Part shown: positions 33,764 through 60,870 of the stretch, in pieces
How positions within the stretch are numbered: position 1 is the stretch's first letter
How the letters are laid out: each line of letters opens with the position of its first letter
From: Silurus meridionalis
Lineage: Eukaryota > Chordata > Actinopteri > Siluriformes > Siluridae
NCBI RefSeq assembly: GCF_014805685.1
Contig: NC_060909.1
Span: 6,988,792-7,052,791, forward strand
Direction of reading: 5' to 3'
Length of the DNA: 64,000 nt
The notes under the pieces: generated by a model
Told to the model about the DNA's origin: nothing
Databases searched by the model: none
The model's input: only the letters and a program-made list of their open reading frames with translations
Program-made: the position numbers and the translations under genes

Positions 33764-33966
33764 TTTATTTAGTGTGCTTTAGGAGTGACAGTGAGTGCTC
33801 AGTTTTATTTGTTGTGTATGGGAACACGTCACTAGCTGCCATGCAGGAGGCGTTATATTATCCTCCAGCCACCGCTTGCACTCTTGTCCTGACTCTGATC
33901 TGATGAGAGGTGTAAAACAGGATAAATGAGTGATTTCAACAGTCAGCACATGTGTATGTGTGTGCG

Positions 33967-34015
<49 letters not shown>

Positions 34016-34068
34016 TGACCAGACCAGCTCCTTGTGCTGATTTTGAGTAAAATTGATGAAAAGGTTTC
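33764..34068 (-). other. Probable start of tmem178b 3' UTR
   Basis: Downstream of the tmem178b stop on the minus strand, with a (GT)n run at 33969-34014. AATAAA signals on the minus strand sit at 33804-33809 and 33764-33769. Which of these is used is unknown, and the UTR may run further. Confidence 0.3.
33969..34014. repeat. (GT)n microsatellite
   Basis: About 22 units, in the probable tmem178b 3' UTR. Confidence 0.94.
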
Positions 34069-50226
<16,158 letters not shown>

Positions 50227-50480
50227 CTTTCTCGGTTTGACCAAAAGGCGAGACGGGCGCGCGGCACGAAAGAAAATGAATATAAAGCGAAGGTTCAAAA
50301 GAAGCTCTCGTGCTCCATCCACATCCACATGCCGGACCCCTGGGTCGTGTTGTGCTGATGATGGAGAGAACCGCCAGATGTGCGTTTATGCCAAAGTGAG
50401 CTTGGGGTTGGGAGATAAAGAGAGAGAGAAGCAGGGAGGAGAGGATGCTGGGAGCATTGCCGAAGAACGGTTGGAGGGTG

Positions 50481-50482
<2 letters not shown>

Positions 50483-50520
<38 letters not shown>
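50483..50520. repeat. (CT)n microsatellite upstream of tmem178b
   Basis: About 18 CT units, (GA)n on the tmem178b strand, about 260 bp upstream of its ATG. Confidence 0.95.
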
Positions 50521-50522
<2 letters not shown>

Positions 50523-50861
50523 GCTTGAAACAAGTAAATATAAGCTTAAAAACAACAGCTACAGGATACATCCTACACTGACTAGTATGATTACTGTAAA
50601 ACATTAGGCTGCCTAATAACTCAAATATTTCTCCCAGAGCAAACTGAAAACTAGGCTTTTTCATATCAAAAAATTAAATTTGTATTATCTGTAACCAGTC
50701 CTTTCCTTTGGAATCTGTTTTTTATATTTAACCATGGGTAAAGGGTTTCTAGATTGGTAAAGGTTGAATGTTGTTTTGAGTAAAACCATAAATGTTCTAT
50801 GCTATAAATGTTTCCATTTAATAATGGGAGTGACTGAGTACAACTGAGCAGATGAGAGTTA

Positions 50862-50950
50862 AGCTTGGCAGCTTGGTGGTGCTGGGATTTAAACTTGTAA
50901 TAATCCGATCCAGAAACAATGCCTTTATACTGAGATACCACCTCCCAGCA
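50862..50950 (+). mobile_element. SINE-like fragment
   Basis: gcttggcagcttggtggtgc then tgggatttaaacttgtaa resembles the 3' half of a common fish tRNA-derived repeat. Truncated. Confidence 0.45.
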
Positions 50951-53900
50951 CGGAGTGAACTGGAAGACTAAGAATTTAGTGTTTTGTGTGTGATTGGTTA
51001 ATTTTATTTCCAGAATACCTAAAACATGCTGCCAAACATTTTTATAATGAACAAATGTAAAAATTACTGTTTAAGTATAACAGTGTAATATCAAACTGTC
51101 AGCATTTGGACTGGTCATATCTATATCACCACAGAAATAATGGGTTTTTGCGTCTTAAAGAGGTTCTATTTGGATCCCTTTCAGAAAAGAACATACTGTT
51201 TAATAGATACAAAATGTTTAAAAGTTTCACCATAGGAAAAGAAACAAGTTTCTGGATTTAGCTTTATTTTTTTAATCTGTCTTAATCTTCCGTACCTGCT
51301 TTTAGCATTGAAGTTACATTTCCTAAATGTGATACTCTCTTGGGTTGGAATGAGGAAACAGAAAGTAGGGTTGAGATAACTCAAAATGTATTTTTATTTA
51401 TTTTTTTCTAAAAGCATTTTTCTTCTTTTATATCACATTCTACACTTTAAAGTGTCACCCATAGACACAAATCAACATGAACACAAAAAGACACACAAAA
51501 AGCTATTATTTCGTCTCCCTTTCACAGGGCACTGACATTGACATAAGGGAAATAATGTAACTGTTCAGGGATATTTCATTCAACTAGCAGAAAAATATGC
51601 TTCTGACAGCCCATCTATGACATGGTTTATCTTTTCAAATGTTCCGACAAACAAGAAATATAAAACAAAACATATTACATTTTTCTAGTCCCAGAAAGTA
51701 CTGATTGTCTTGCACTGAAATATTACATAGTCCATACAGACCCGAATTTAGAACAAAGTCTCAGAACAAGACAAACGACATGATATGTTCACATTTGTAA
51801 CCGTGCACCTCTTTTGCTCCTCACTTTCAGTCGACTTTTTTCCTATTGTCTGTTTTATATCCACAGCTTATTCTTGATGTGTAAATTTAATGATTTAATT
51901 ATCCTCTTTTCTTTTTTTGTTTTATTCAGCAATAGGAAGCCATCTTTCATCTTAGTACTATCCTTGTTATTGTGCCTTTGTGTATTTTGAGGTGACCGCG
52001 CTAACATTTTTTAAACATTTAAATCTAGTTATAGGTGCAATAGTTGATTTTTATTTACAATACAGCCTTGTGCATGTGCAGTACATGGTCATCTGTCAGT
52101 CATCTAATAGACCCTCCCTCGCACTGTTTCACTCTGCAAACTGCTAAGAGGCTCATACCTCTGCTTGGTGCTTATTAGCACTTAATAAAAAAGGAAAAAC
52201 AGTAACTGCACTTATGATCCTTCTCATAAATCATTATGAGTCATATTTTGACCCAGATCATTGTAGCTGATTTATATCATTTTATACCACAGCTCTCATG
52301 AATTTTCAAATATAATAGGTCAAAAGATGTTTTTTTTGTTTTTTTTGCAGATCTGCTATTTGTTCAGGCTGCATTGGAAATCACATTTATGCAAAACATT
52401 TCACAGGGTTTGTATGGCATATGTTCTACATGACAAGCTGCAGGTTTTTATTTATTTATTTATATTATTAAATAAAAGAGACAGATAAAAGTAACATTTT
52501 TATGTGCAATGTAATGAACAGTCTGAAACACTGAAGATAATTTGATATATACATTTTATATACATTGATATATACATTTTAAAAATCCTATAATTACTAA
52601 TAAGTAATTGCTGGCAATTCCTGTGATATAAGAGGAAAAATAATAATAATAAAGAATAAAAAAGTTTTATTCATTACTTATATTTGTTTTCTGAAACAAA
52701 GTCCCAAGCATTTCCTTTTTGCATGTTGTTGTTATATCGTCTCATTTTATACATAATTGTCCCCAAGTCTTCTAATTATAAAGCAATTCATAGGTTCCTG
52801 CCTTGACTGTCTTTCATTTTACATTTTTACATAATATTGAATGAAATACAGTCATACCAACTTTTTTTTTTTTTTTTTTTATTTGCTTGAAATTTTGGTG
52901 CAAATCCAAATAGAAAACTTAAAATCAAAAAGAAAACTTACACCTAGATCAAAAATTAATATTACCCACAACGCAAATATAAAATAAAAGCATTGAGATG
53001 AACAGAGGATACATTTCATATAAAGACTTCACTAGCAGATAGCAGGCAGTGTAGAATGATCAATGTGGGAGATGATAACGTGGAAAGAAACCGATCATTT
53101 TGGACAACGACGATTGCAGTTAACTCTGCTGCCGGCTCTGAATGACTGCAATTAGGCTGCTTTGTTAGACTGCAGCCCATCTTTATAAGTTACAGGCAGT
53201 TTCCTCTAAACGCAGCAAGTCACTTCTGGGCAGCTGACAAAAGAAGGCAACCAGCCGGGGAGTCGTTATGGCAACCATCTCTATGCCAAACAGACTGTGT
53301 CGAAATTGGACAAGTGTGAGCGCACAATCAATACCACCCTCTCGCTTCCCATATGACAGTTCAGATCCAGGCTGTGCGAGGAGAGAAATGCCACAGCACC
53401 TCACCTATGCAGCAATCATTACTGCAAGCTGGTAGTGTGTGAACATGTGAGGCCAAGGTGTACAGACACAGGCAAGATTCTTGGAGCTGTTAATCTGCTC
53501 TAACAGGTAATATCTTATAGGGGTTTATTCCAGTTGGGTTTACTTGCTTGGGTTTTTTGGTAGAGAAAAAGAAGTGTTTGTTAATAACACTGCATAATCA
53601 CCAACTGCTGTAAATGTAAAATAAATTGTTGTATTATACCCAGCTTCACAGCTTTAAAGTCATGAAGAATGCAATCAAATTTGTTATACAACTTGAGAGA
53701 TCTTTGTGATTTGCAAATTGACAAAAATTTTGTGTACACTTGAACCTCAAACTGATGTTGTTCTTTAAATGTAATATTGCTCTCTGAGCTGTAAGATCAC
53801 GAGTCCCCCACAATCCCACAAGAAAAATCTGCCAAAAAAAAAAAACCCAGCCTTAAAGCATGGAGTTTATTTAATACCAAGCACCAAGGATGTCCAACAT

Positions 53901-54160
53901 CATGTCCAACAAACACATACAATTGTCAGGTGGTCAGATGTTCATTATATGTACTACTCACTATGTTTTAAATATTTTCTGGTCTCTGGTTATCTTTCTT
54001 TTCCAATTTATATTTTGTAACATTTGTTTATTTATACTTTTGGCCAATACTTTAAAACTTTTTTTTTTAAATATGCAATGGAAATAAAACAAATACAATT
54101 TGAAAAATGATTAAATCTGTTTACTACAAACATTCTCAGAGGTTAAATTGGTTAAGATTG
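50951..54160. other. Intergenic DNA, no gene seen
   Basis: AT-rich with long poly(T)/poly(A) runs (52861-52880). The part at 53000-53520 is less AT-rich and might be a non-coding element. No exon or RNA gene recognised. Confidence 0.45.
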
Positions 54161-54162
54161 CC

Positions 54163-54705
54163 TCAGGTGCACGGCTTGTGTTCAATCAGCCCAAGTTCTC
54201 CCACACCACCCCACTGCTGCACTCCCTTCACTGGCTTCCAGTAGCTGCACGTATCAGATTCAAAACACTGATGCTTGCCTAAAAGGCCAAAAATGGACCA
54301 GCACCATCTTAACTCAGTGACCTTATCACATCCCGCACTGCACCACACTGTCTGAGATCTTCCAGCACTGCTTGACTGGTACCTCCTTCTCTCAGAATGA
54401 GAGGTAAGTATACTTAAGGCTCTTCTCTGTTCTGGCACCGAGGTGGTGGAATGAACTTCCCCTAGATGGTCGTACAGCAGAGTACCTGACTGTCTTTAAG
54501 TGAAGACTGAAGACCTACCTCTTCCTGAAATATATTTAAATTAGCACTTCCAAGCTTGTAGAATTCAATGGCTATATTTATATTAAGTTTGTAATCTTGC
54601 GTACCAGTGTTGATTTATTCATTACTAGAGACTCAAAGCACTTTTGTACGTCGCTCTGGATAAGGGCGTCTGCTAAATGCCGCAAATGTAAATGTAAGTG
54701 CAGAA
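54163..54705 (+). mobile_element. 5'-truncated LINE, ORF2 C-terminus and 3' tail
   Basis: The first part reads in frame as RLVFNQPKFSHTTPLLHSLH then WLPVAARIRFKTLMLA, with stops. A later part reads APRWWNELPLDGRTAEYL, a typical C-terminus of a fish LINE reverse transcriptase. The tail is ttgtacgtcgctctggataa then gggcgtctgctaaatgccg and aaatgtaa repeats, the standard tail of this LINE/SINE group. It differs from the TTGAC-tailed family. Confidence 0.8.
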
Positions 54706-55444
54706 GGTCATACTGGCAATACGCAAGTAGCATAGAATAACTGAATGTGTTTTGGAATATTACCCAACAATGCCCACTTTTATTCTAAAAGAATAGCATT
54801 CTTTAAAAATAATTAATCAGCATAATAAGCATCAGGTTTCAAGGGATCAGGAAAACATGCAGGATTATTATCATTATTACACAGAATGGAAAGGCACAAA
54901 TGCAGAGCCCACAAAAGCAACAGAATACTTCGATCAAAGTATATGGGGCGTTAGCCAGCTAATCCATCCCCAAAGCAAACCCCATGTCTATTCCATTTGT
55001 TTCATTAGGGGAAGAACGTTTTCTATGGCAAAAAATTAGGAAAGTGGCGAAGAACTAAATTGGAATAGCAAAGAAGTTCGTTAGACAAGGAGTTATTCAT
55101 ATGTTCAGGTGTTTCGTAAATGGTGGTAGGAACCTGTATTCCTTGGCCTTGCAGTGTACTAGATCAGCAGTAGTGGCTAAATACATTGTCTGTAAGTCTA
55201 GCTACCTTGCAAAGACCTATCCAGCCTAGTGGAAGAGAAGAATATGGAACATTACCACATACCCAGGAGAAATCATTGACTGATTCTGTCCCACACACAG
55301 GAAAAGAGGGAGAGGTTTTGTCACTAAGTATAACAGTATTGTACTGTTACAGTATTTACTTTGCAGACTCACACCTTCCACATTTTTCTGATGTCTGGAT
55401 GTTTTTTTTTTTCTGGGATTTTCAGCTTTATCCAACCCCCCCAA
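54706..55444. other. Intergenic DNA, no gene seen
   Basis: A 60-codon open frame at 54857-55039 has no recognisable homology and is not called as a gene. Confidence 0.4.
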
Positions 55445-55640
55445 AACACACTGGTGGATTGGTTACTGTGAATTGCCCCAAAGTAGAAATGTGTGCATCT
55501 GTGCATGGTGCCCTGAAATATACTGGCATCCCATCTAGTGTGTTTCCTGCCAAAAACCAAGTGTGACTGAGGTAGGCGCAGATCTCTGGTGACCCTGACA
55601 TAAAGCAGTTCATGAAAATAGATAAATGAATGGGCTTCCC
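55445..55640 (+). mobile_element. SINE-like repeat
   Basis: ggttactgtgaattgcccca, ggtgccctgaaatatactgg, catcccatctagtgtgtttc and ctctggtgaccctgacataa follow, in order, a common short repeat of fish genomes, ending in aaaatagataaatgaatg. Confidence 0.6.
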
Positions 55641-56946
55641 CACCACCTCAATCCCAGATTAACACAAGTAAATGTATGTAGTAACTCAAAATAATACCTT
55701 ATATTAAGACAAATGTTAGATGACAAATGTGCAAACACCAAGTATAGTAACAAAAAAATAAATAAAAAAGTAACCCTCAAAACTACAGACATTTCATACA
55801 TTTTATTTCAATAACAGTGTTGGGAGTGTTAAAAACATCAGAAGTAAAACTTTGTTCCTTCTCAAACATGACAATTCATATATAATAAATATATTTCTTT
55901 AAAAAATATATACATTTATGCAACCATACTTTGATCCAACGACTAGTTCTGTTTTACAGTGTGCAGGGATTTATTTTTGTTGTTTTTTATATTTGGGAAA
56001 ATTTTACAATATGCTTTGAAGCTTAAAGAAGGCCACGAGGTCTGTGAGTAATGTGATTAAACCCATTGAAGAAACTTCATTTATGCTGTCGGCTTCAGTC
56101 AATACCTCAAAAAAAATAAAATAAATACAAAAGTCCACAAGAAAGGCATAAACCGGTGATGCAGCACTAAAGCGGAAACAAAAAGCAGCTACATAAAACT
56201 TGCATTGTTGCATCTTGAGTTAAACCCAAGTTGTGAATTGAAACAAAGTTAGTGAAAATAACACTAAATAAAAGTTAAAGCATCATGCGTAAATATGCAC
56301 AATATAAAGTTTTTTAATACTGGGGGGAGGGGGGGTTGTTAGTGTTATGGCAGTCTATGGGGAGTTCATGAATACATTATGCCTGTGGAGTCCAAGTGAG
56401 TGTGTGGGCTGGATGCTTAACCATACATCCTAACAAGAATGCCCAAAGCTGCTCATTAAATTCAGGCATGTTTTTCCGAGAATTGATAGGACAGCAGAAA
56501 AATCTAAACTGTCTGCCAAGTACTCAAGCAACCAGTTTGGGCATTTTGGAGCTAAATATAGTATACTCTTATTTTTTTAAATTAAAATGCATAGTTTTAT
56601 GGCCATACTGTTAAGAAAAACACCCATATTCTACAAGCCATGCATTGTTCAGCTAAATATTTGACTCTTATATACAATGAGCCATCAGCCACTGATATCT
56701 TCATTATATATATCTTTTCCCCCCAATCATTGTAACAAGCCAATAATTTGGTCTTTTTGTACCCTACTTTCCCATCATTTTTGCTGTTGTCTGTCAGCTA
56801 CATTACTAATTCAAAGTGCTTGTGTATAGGTCCAAGACAAAAAAGAAACAACAAAACAGAAAATGTAAATATATCAAACACTCACAAACCTGATAGTACA
56901 AACACCCCTTTGGGTCAGTCTCAAACCTGTTTTTTAAATTTTATAT
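55641..56946. other. Region downstream of slc39a13, no gene seen
   Basis: May include distal slc39a13 3' UTR. A run of G occurs at 56322-56336. Nothing else recognised. Confidence 0.35.
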
Positions 56947-57057
56947 TTTATTTTTTTTTCTTAAATAGTGGAGTGTATTGTCCATCAGTTCTCCATCCTG
57001 GTAGATGGCAGTCTTTCATTTAGATAGTCTTTAAGTGAGAGAAACATCATCCTGTAT
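56947..57057 (-). other. Possible slc39a13 3' UTR
   Basis: On the minus strand an AATAAA lies at 56952-56947, about 106 nt past the stop codon. Use of a more distal signal is equally possible. Confidence 0.3.
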
Positions 57058-57133
57058 CTATTCCGCTATGGCAGAAAGCAGTGCCATGACTCCGACGCCA
57101 CAAAAGATCAACAGGATCTGTAGTAAAGAATGT
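57058..57133 (-). CDS. slc39a13: slc39a13 last exon and stop
   Basis: 76 bp. Encodes RHSLLQILLIFCGVGVMALL then SAIAE and the TAG stop at 57060-57058. Acceptor gatctcctcag. Confidence 0.92.
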
Positions 57134-60100
57134 CTGAGGAGATCAAAGCAAAAGGGTCAAATACAGGTCATCTCTGGTCCCATATCATCTTCAGGCCTAC
57201 ATTCTTAAACATCTTTTAACAATTTACATGATGCATATGCATTTTTTTCCATATAAAAAAAAAGGAAAAAAAGCTGAAAAAAAAAAGTCATAATTAAAAT
57301 AATTTTAATACCTGAAGTTTGTCTCCTGTAGAAGATCAGGCACCACATTGACCAATGCAATGTAGAGAAAGCCACCAGAGCTGAAGGGCAAGATCCAGGC
57401 TGTGGCATTTTCTTGAGTAGAGGAGAAATAAATAATACACATAAGACCACTGCAATTTCCCCACTGTTAAGAAAACCTAAATCGGAGCCAATCACATAAT
57501 GGAGTCTGGATGCATACTGACGGAAGAATTCTAACAGCTCAACATAAAGAGGCGTGTAAGGTCAAGGGAGCCAATGGGAAACAACAATTAAGTCTCAAAA
57601 GCAGGCTTTTTTTCCCTGCAGGTGGGAGCAATTAGTCAGCGATTACGCTAGCAGGATGAAGAAAGGTCATTATTAATTGATGCCTACAGTGCGAAGACAC
57701 TTGGTTCCATGTAGCACTGACGGTTTCATTTATTCATGAACACTAACATAGCTGCTTTATATTACGCACAGACTCACAGTTGTTTACATAAGTAGTATTT
57801 AAACATTTTGCCAAATTGGTTGGTTGTATTTTTTTAGATCGAAAAATATTGGTTGTAATTTATAAACGTATTTATGTGAACCAATGCAGCATTTGTAGCA
57901 ATATTTTGGCTTATAAGAGATATTTGGCCAACATTCAATTAAATTAATTATTTGTATAGCACTTAACACTGGCCATCTCAAAGCAGTTTTACACAGATAA
58001 CATCATTCCTTTCTTTACTATTATCTTGTGTGCGTTATATGTACACTGTCATGTCTCACCTGCGCCTTGCTGCGATTGAGCAGAAAGAGCAAAACACGCC
58101 CCCAGAACTCCACCCAGTGCCGTGGATAACTGCATGCGTGCTGCACTCCAGCGATCAAACCCAGCACGTAGCAGTATTGCAAAATCTCCCACCTTTATGC
58201 ACAGGTAAAAAGCTTCAGGTATTAAAACCAACACTACGTCTGTCAGACATCACGATAAAGTCTCTGCCTTAAAAGCTAGTCTGCAATTTTTAAACAATGA
58301 CCAGTGAATAAACATTCAATTATTATTGATTTATTTAATGAAGTGTACTCCAACAAAGAATGATGGCGTGGGTACTGCTACACCTCTGAGCACCAGGCGC
58401 TGAATTTCAAGTGCACTTAAGATCAAAGATAAAGAGAGTGACTCACCTCATGGGGGATCTCATGCAGCAGGATTGCAAAGGTTGTCAGAAAGCCAACCTA
58501 TCAGGGAAAAAAAAAAAAAAAAAAAAAAGTCAGGTGTGGAACACAATAAAATACATGAATGGAGACATGCACTGAATCATCATCCACTGGTTAGTCTGCA
58601 GTCTAAATAACAGGTATAGCGGTATAAATATGAATGACACGTGCAATCAGTTGTTTATATTATATATATATATATATATGGGATGCTGTACAGTTCTCAT
58701 AACCTCAAAAAGTTTTTAGCAAAAGCCTGGTTTTAAAGTGATCATGATACACATTTCAGCAATAATAATCGATAATGAATTTCGTTGTCAACAAATGCCG
58801 TTATCGATTAGTTGGGCTGCTAAAGTTTCGGTTTAGCATGACAGCAAGATAGCACGGCCGCTTGAAAATGGCGATCAACCGGCAGCAAGAAAAAAAGAAG
58901 ACACTTTTGGATGTCATGGATGAAGGCGAAACATCAGCAAGGTAAGCAAAAACTGTATAATCCCCATCATGTGAAAATGATGTAGTTTTAATGAAGTGTT
59001 CATGTGTAATCTGTTTGCTCAAGTCGGGACAGTCGCACTGGATCTGTTCTGACGTGACAGTTTTAGTCACTGTTGTGGTTTTTAGCTTATTCTTTTGCAT
59101 TTGTACACCAATGCACATTTTTTTTTCCTTTTCTTAAATCTTTTTTATTTTATTTTTTTAAATCAAGCCTGTGAGCTTGCTGTGTTTCTCCGTTCCATTC
59201 TCTCTTATAGCATTTGTCTGCTACAACAATAACATCTCTTTTCAAACGTCATTTACTGTGGCTTTACTACGTTCAAATGATTGAAAACAATGTTTTATAC
59301 ACAACTATTATACATAAATACCCTGAATTATTGTTCTATATAGTTATAATTAGCAAATCAGCTTATTTAATTATTATTTTTAATTCAATTAATCGAATAA
59401 TAAATCGTCCGATTAACCAATTATCAAAATAATTACACACAAACGAGATTATAAATCTCTTTGGTTGCATTAACCATTCCTATTCTTCTTAGCATCATTA
59501 TGAAGAAACATTCTTCATTATTTAAAGTTCTGGAGATGACCACATCAACTCAAAGCCCTAAAATTGAAAATATAAACCTATACATTTTCATTAAGATCAC
59601 TCTTGCCTATTCAGTACACAAAATAAGATTGTGTATTAGAGAGGAAATAAACTGGATGTCACACACTCATACTCCCACAGCAGACAAGCTGTGAGCCTTA
59701 TGGTTATCCACCTGGCCCTTTCCTACATGCAGCTATCCTATTAATACTACACAACCGACACGAAGTGCACAGCACCCTATTATCGTAATCTCCTATGCTC
59801 TAATCTTTATCCACACAATGCATTACCAAATATAGAATCCATTTCTCAGACTTCTATTTGTGTGTAGGAGAGAATGTAGCTCTTAGCAGGATAAGGAAAA
59901 CTAGACATGTGGAAAACTGTTCAAAAGAATGCAGCTTTAGCAGTGAGGCTTCGTGTTTTTTGGAAGAAGCAGGATCTGGCCTTTTGCACTTCCAAACTGG
60001 CAGTCAGCCAGAAAAGACATGGGCCATATGGAAGTGGCCAAGTTAAACTGGGAAACAAGGGAAGTGCTCAGTCACTATGTGATGAGTCATAGATTAAATC

Positions 60101-60870
60101 ACATATGACTTCCTGTTAATTCTCAATCTATCAAATCTATTAGTTTTGGAACGCCAAACGTCCATGGTCCTGTTTGTGAAATATAGCATCTTATTGATTG
60201 TCCATATTATGAAGCATGTCAAGATGCAATAAGTGCTGGAACAAGCAAATCAATATTAATGACATTTAAATGGTTTCACATGTAGCCGGAATTAGCATTA
60301 ATGGAATCTTGACAAAAAACTGGAAGACAGCTTATTAATTACAGTGGACCTAATGTGTTAAATCGGCTCACAGTAGGTAATAATGAGGCCAAATGAGCTT
60401 CAGCGTGACACTAATCTCTCAGCTCTCCTACCTTCCTGCTGACTAGGAAGCTTCCTGCTACTGCCAGGCCGTGGGTGAAGTTGTCAATGCAGTTGGCCAG
60501 AAGGTTCAGATAGCCACTCGTCTGGAGAAAATAAAATTAAATAATGAAATCATGTGCACATTCATTAGCAGAGAACTTTTTTTTTTTTTTACATTTGCAT
60601 TTAATGTATAGCAATAAATAAACATCCATTACCTAGTGGACACAAAATGTAAATATTTTTTAAAAGCATTTTTTTGTGCATTTTAGTCTGCTACAAATCT
60701 TGTGTGAAAATGCTTAAAACCACTTCAGAAATGTCCCAGCTGACCTTTATCTTCTCTTGTCGAGGCTGTGAGCCGATGTCAGTGGTTGGCTTGGAGTCGG
60801 AATTGTTGTTAGAGCAGATGCCGTTTATTTCTGAAGTAAAACAGTCACACTTGTGATCTGCAGAAGAGGT
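57058..60870 (-). CDS. slc39a13: Zinc transporter ZIP13 (SLC39A13), six C-terminal exons
   Basis: ZIP13 is a LIV-1-type ZIP protein that moves zinc out of Golgi/vesicle stores into the cytosol; in mammals it is needed for connective-tissue development. Exons on the minus strand, in order: 60870-60745, 60521-60432, 58497-58447, 58192-58060, 57411-57312 and 57133-57058. They join in frame to give about 191 residues. TM4 carries NCIDNFTHGLAVAGSFLV (metal-site Asp, Asn and His). TM5 carries LLHEIPHE followed by VGDFAILLRAGFDRWSA, the family metalloprotease-like motif. Then come ILPFSSGGFLYIALVNVVPD and LLQILLIFCGVGVMALLSAI ending in AE. Human ZIP13 is about 370 aa, so roughly the first half lies past the right edge (after 64000). 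The cytosolic loop in the first visible exon is variable. Confidence 0.93.
57312..57411 (-). CDS. slc39a13: slc39a13 exon: TM7 region
   Basis: 100 bp. Encodes ENATAWILPFSSGGFLYIAL and VNVVPDLLQETNF. Acceptor ctactcaag, donor gtatta. Confidence 0.92.
57933..58000 (-). mobile_element. L2-type LINE 3' tail, antisense
   Basis: aattatttgtatagcactta ... ctcaaagcagttttacaca is the inverse of the LINE 3' end near 43380-43430. In a slc39a13 intron. Confidence 0.5.
58060..58192 (-). CDS. slc39a13: slc39a13 exon: TM5 end and TM6
   Basis: 133 bp. Encodes VGDFAILLRAGFDRWSAARM and QLSTALGGVLGACFALSAQS, almost identical to human. Donor gtgaga; split Gly codon. Confidence 0.93.
58447..58497 (-). CDS. slc39a13: slc39a13 exon: start of TM5, HEIPHE
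   Basis: 51 bp, phase 0. Encodes VGFLTTFAILLHEIPHE, with the two His and two Glu of the ZIP metal site. Acceptor tccctgatag, donor gtgagt. Confidence 0.93.
58505..58528. repeat. Poly(A) run
   Basis: About 23 A residues, just upstream (on the minus strand) of the TM5 exon's acceptor. Confidence 0.9.
58656..58679. repeat. (AT)n microsatellite
   Basis: About 11 AT units. Confidence 0.9.
58760..59437 (+). mobile_element. hAT-like non-autonomous element
   Basis: The left side carries aataatcgataatgaatttc and ttatcgattagttgggctgc; the right side carries attcaattaatcgaataat and gattaaccaattatcaaaat. These inverse-related ATCGATTA/TAATCGAT-type ends are familiar from fish hAT elements. A short exon-like frame with a donor sits at 58868-58941. 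It lies in a slc39a13 intron. Confidence 0.5.
60432..60521 (-). CDS. slc39a13: slc39a13 exon: TM4 with metal-binding motif
   Basis: 90 bp, phase 0. Encodes TSGYLNLLANCIDNFTHGLA through SFLVSRK. Acceptor ttttctccag, donor gtagga. Confidence 0.93.
60745..60870 (-). CDS. slc39a13: slc39a13 exon: cytosolic loop before TM4
   Basis: 126 bp, phase 0. Encodes TSSADHKCDCFTSEINGICS ... QPRQEKIK, a hydrophilic loop with three Cys and one His that is poorly conserved. Acceptor cttttatag; donor gtcagc, a weak but legal site. Confidence 0.8.

Noticed and set aside
55186..55566. 126-codon open frame
   Set aside because: Overlaps a SINE-like repeat and shows no recognised domain or splice context.
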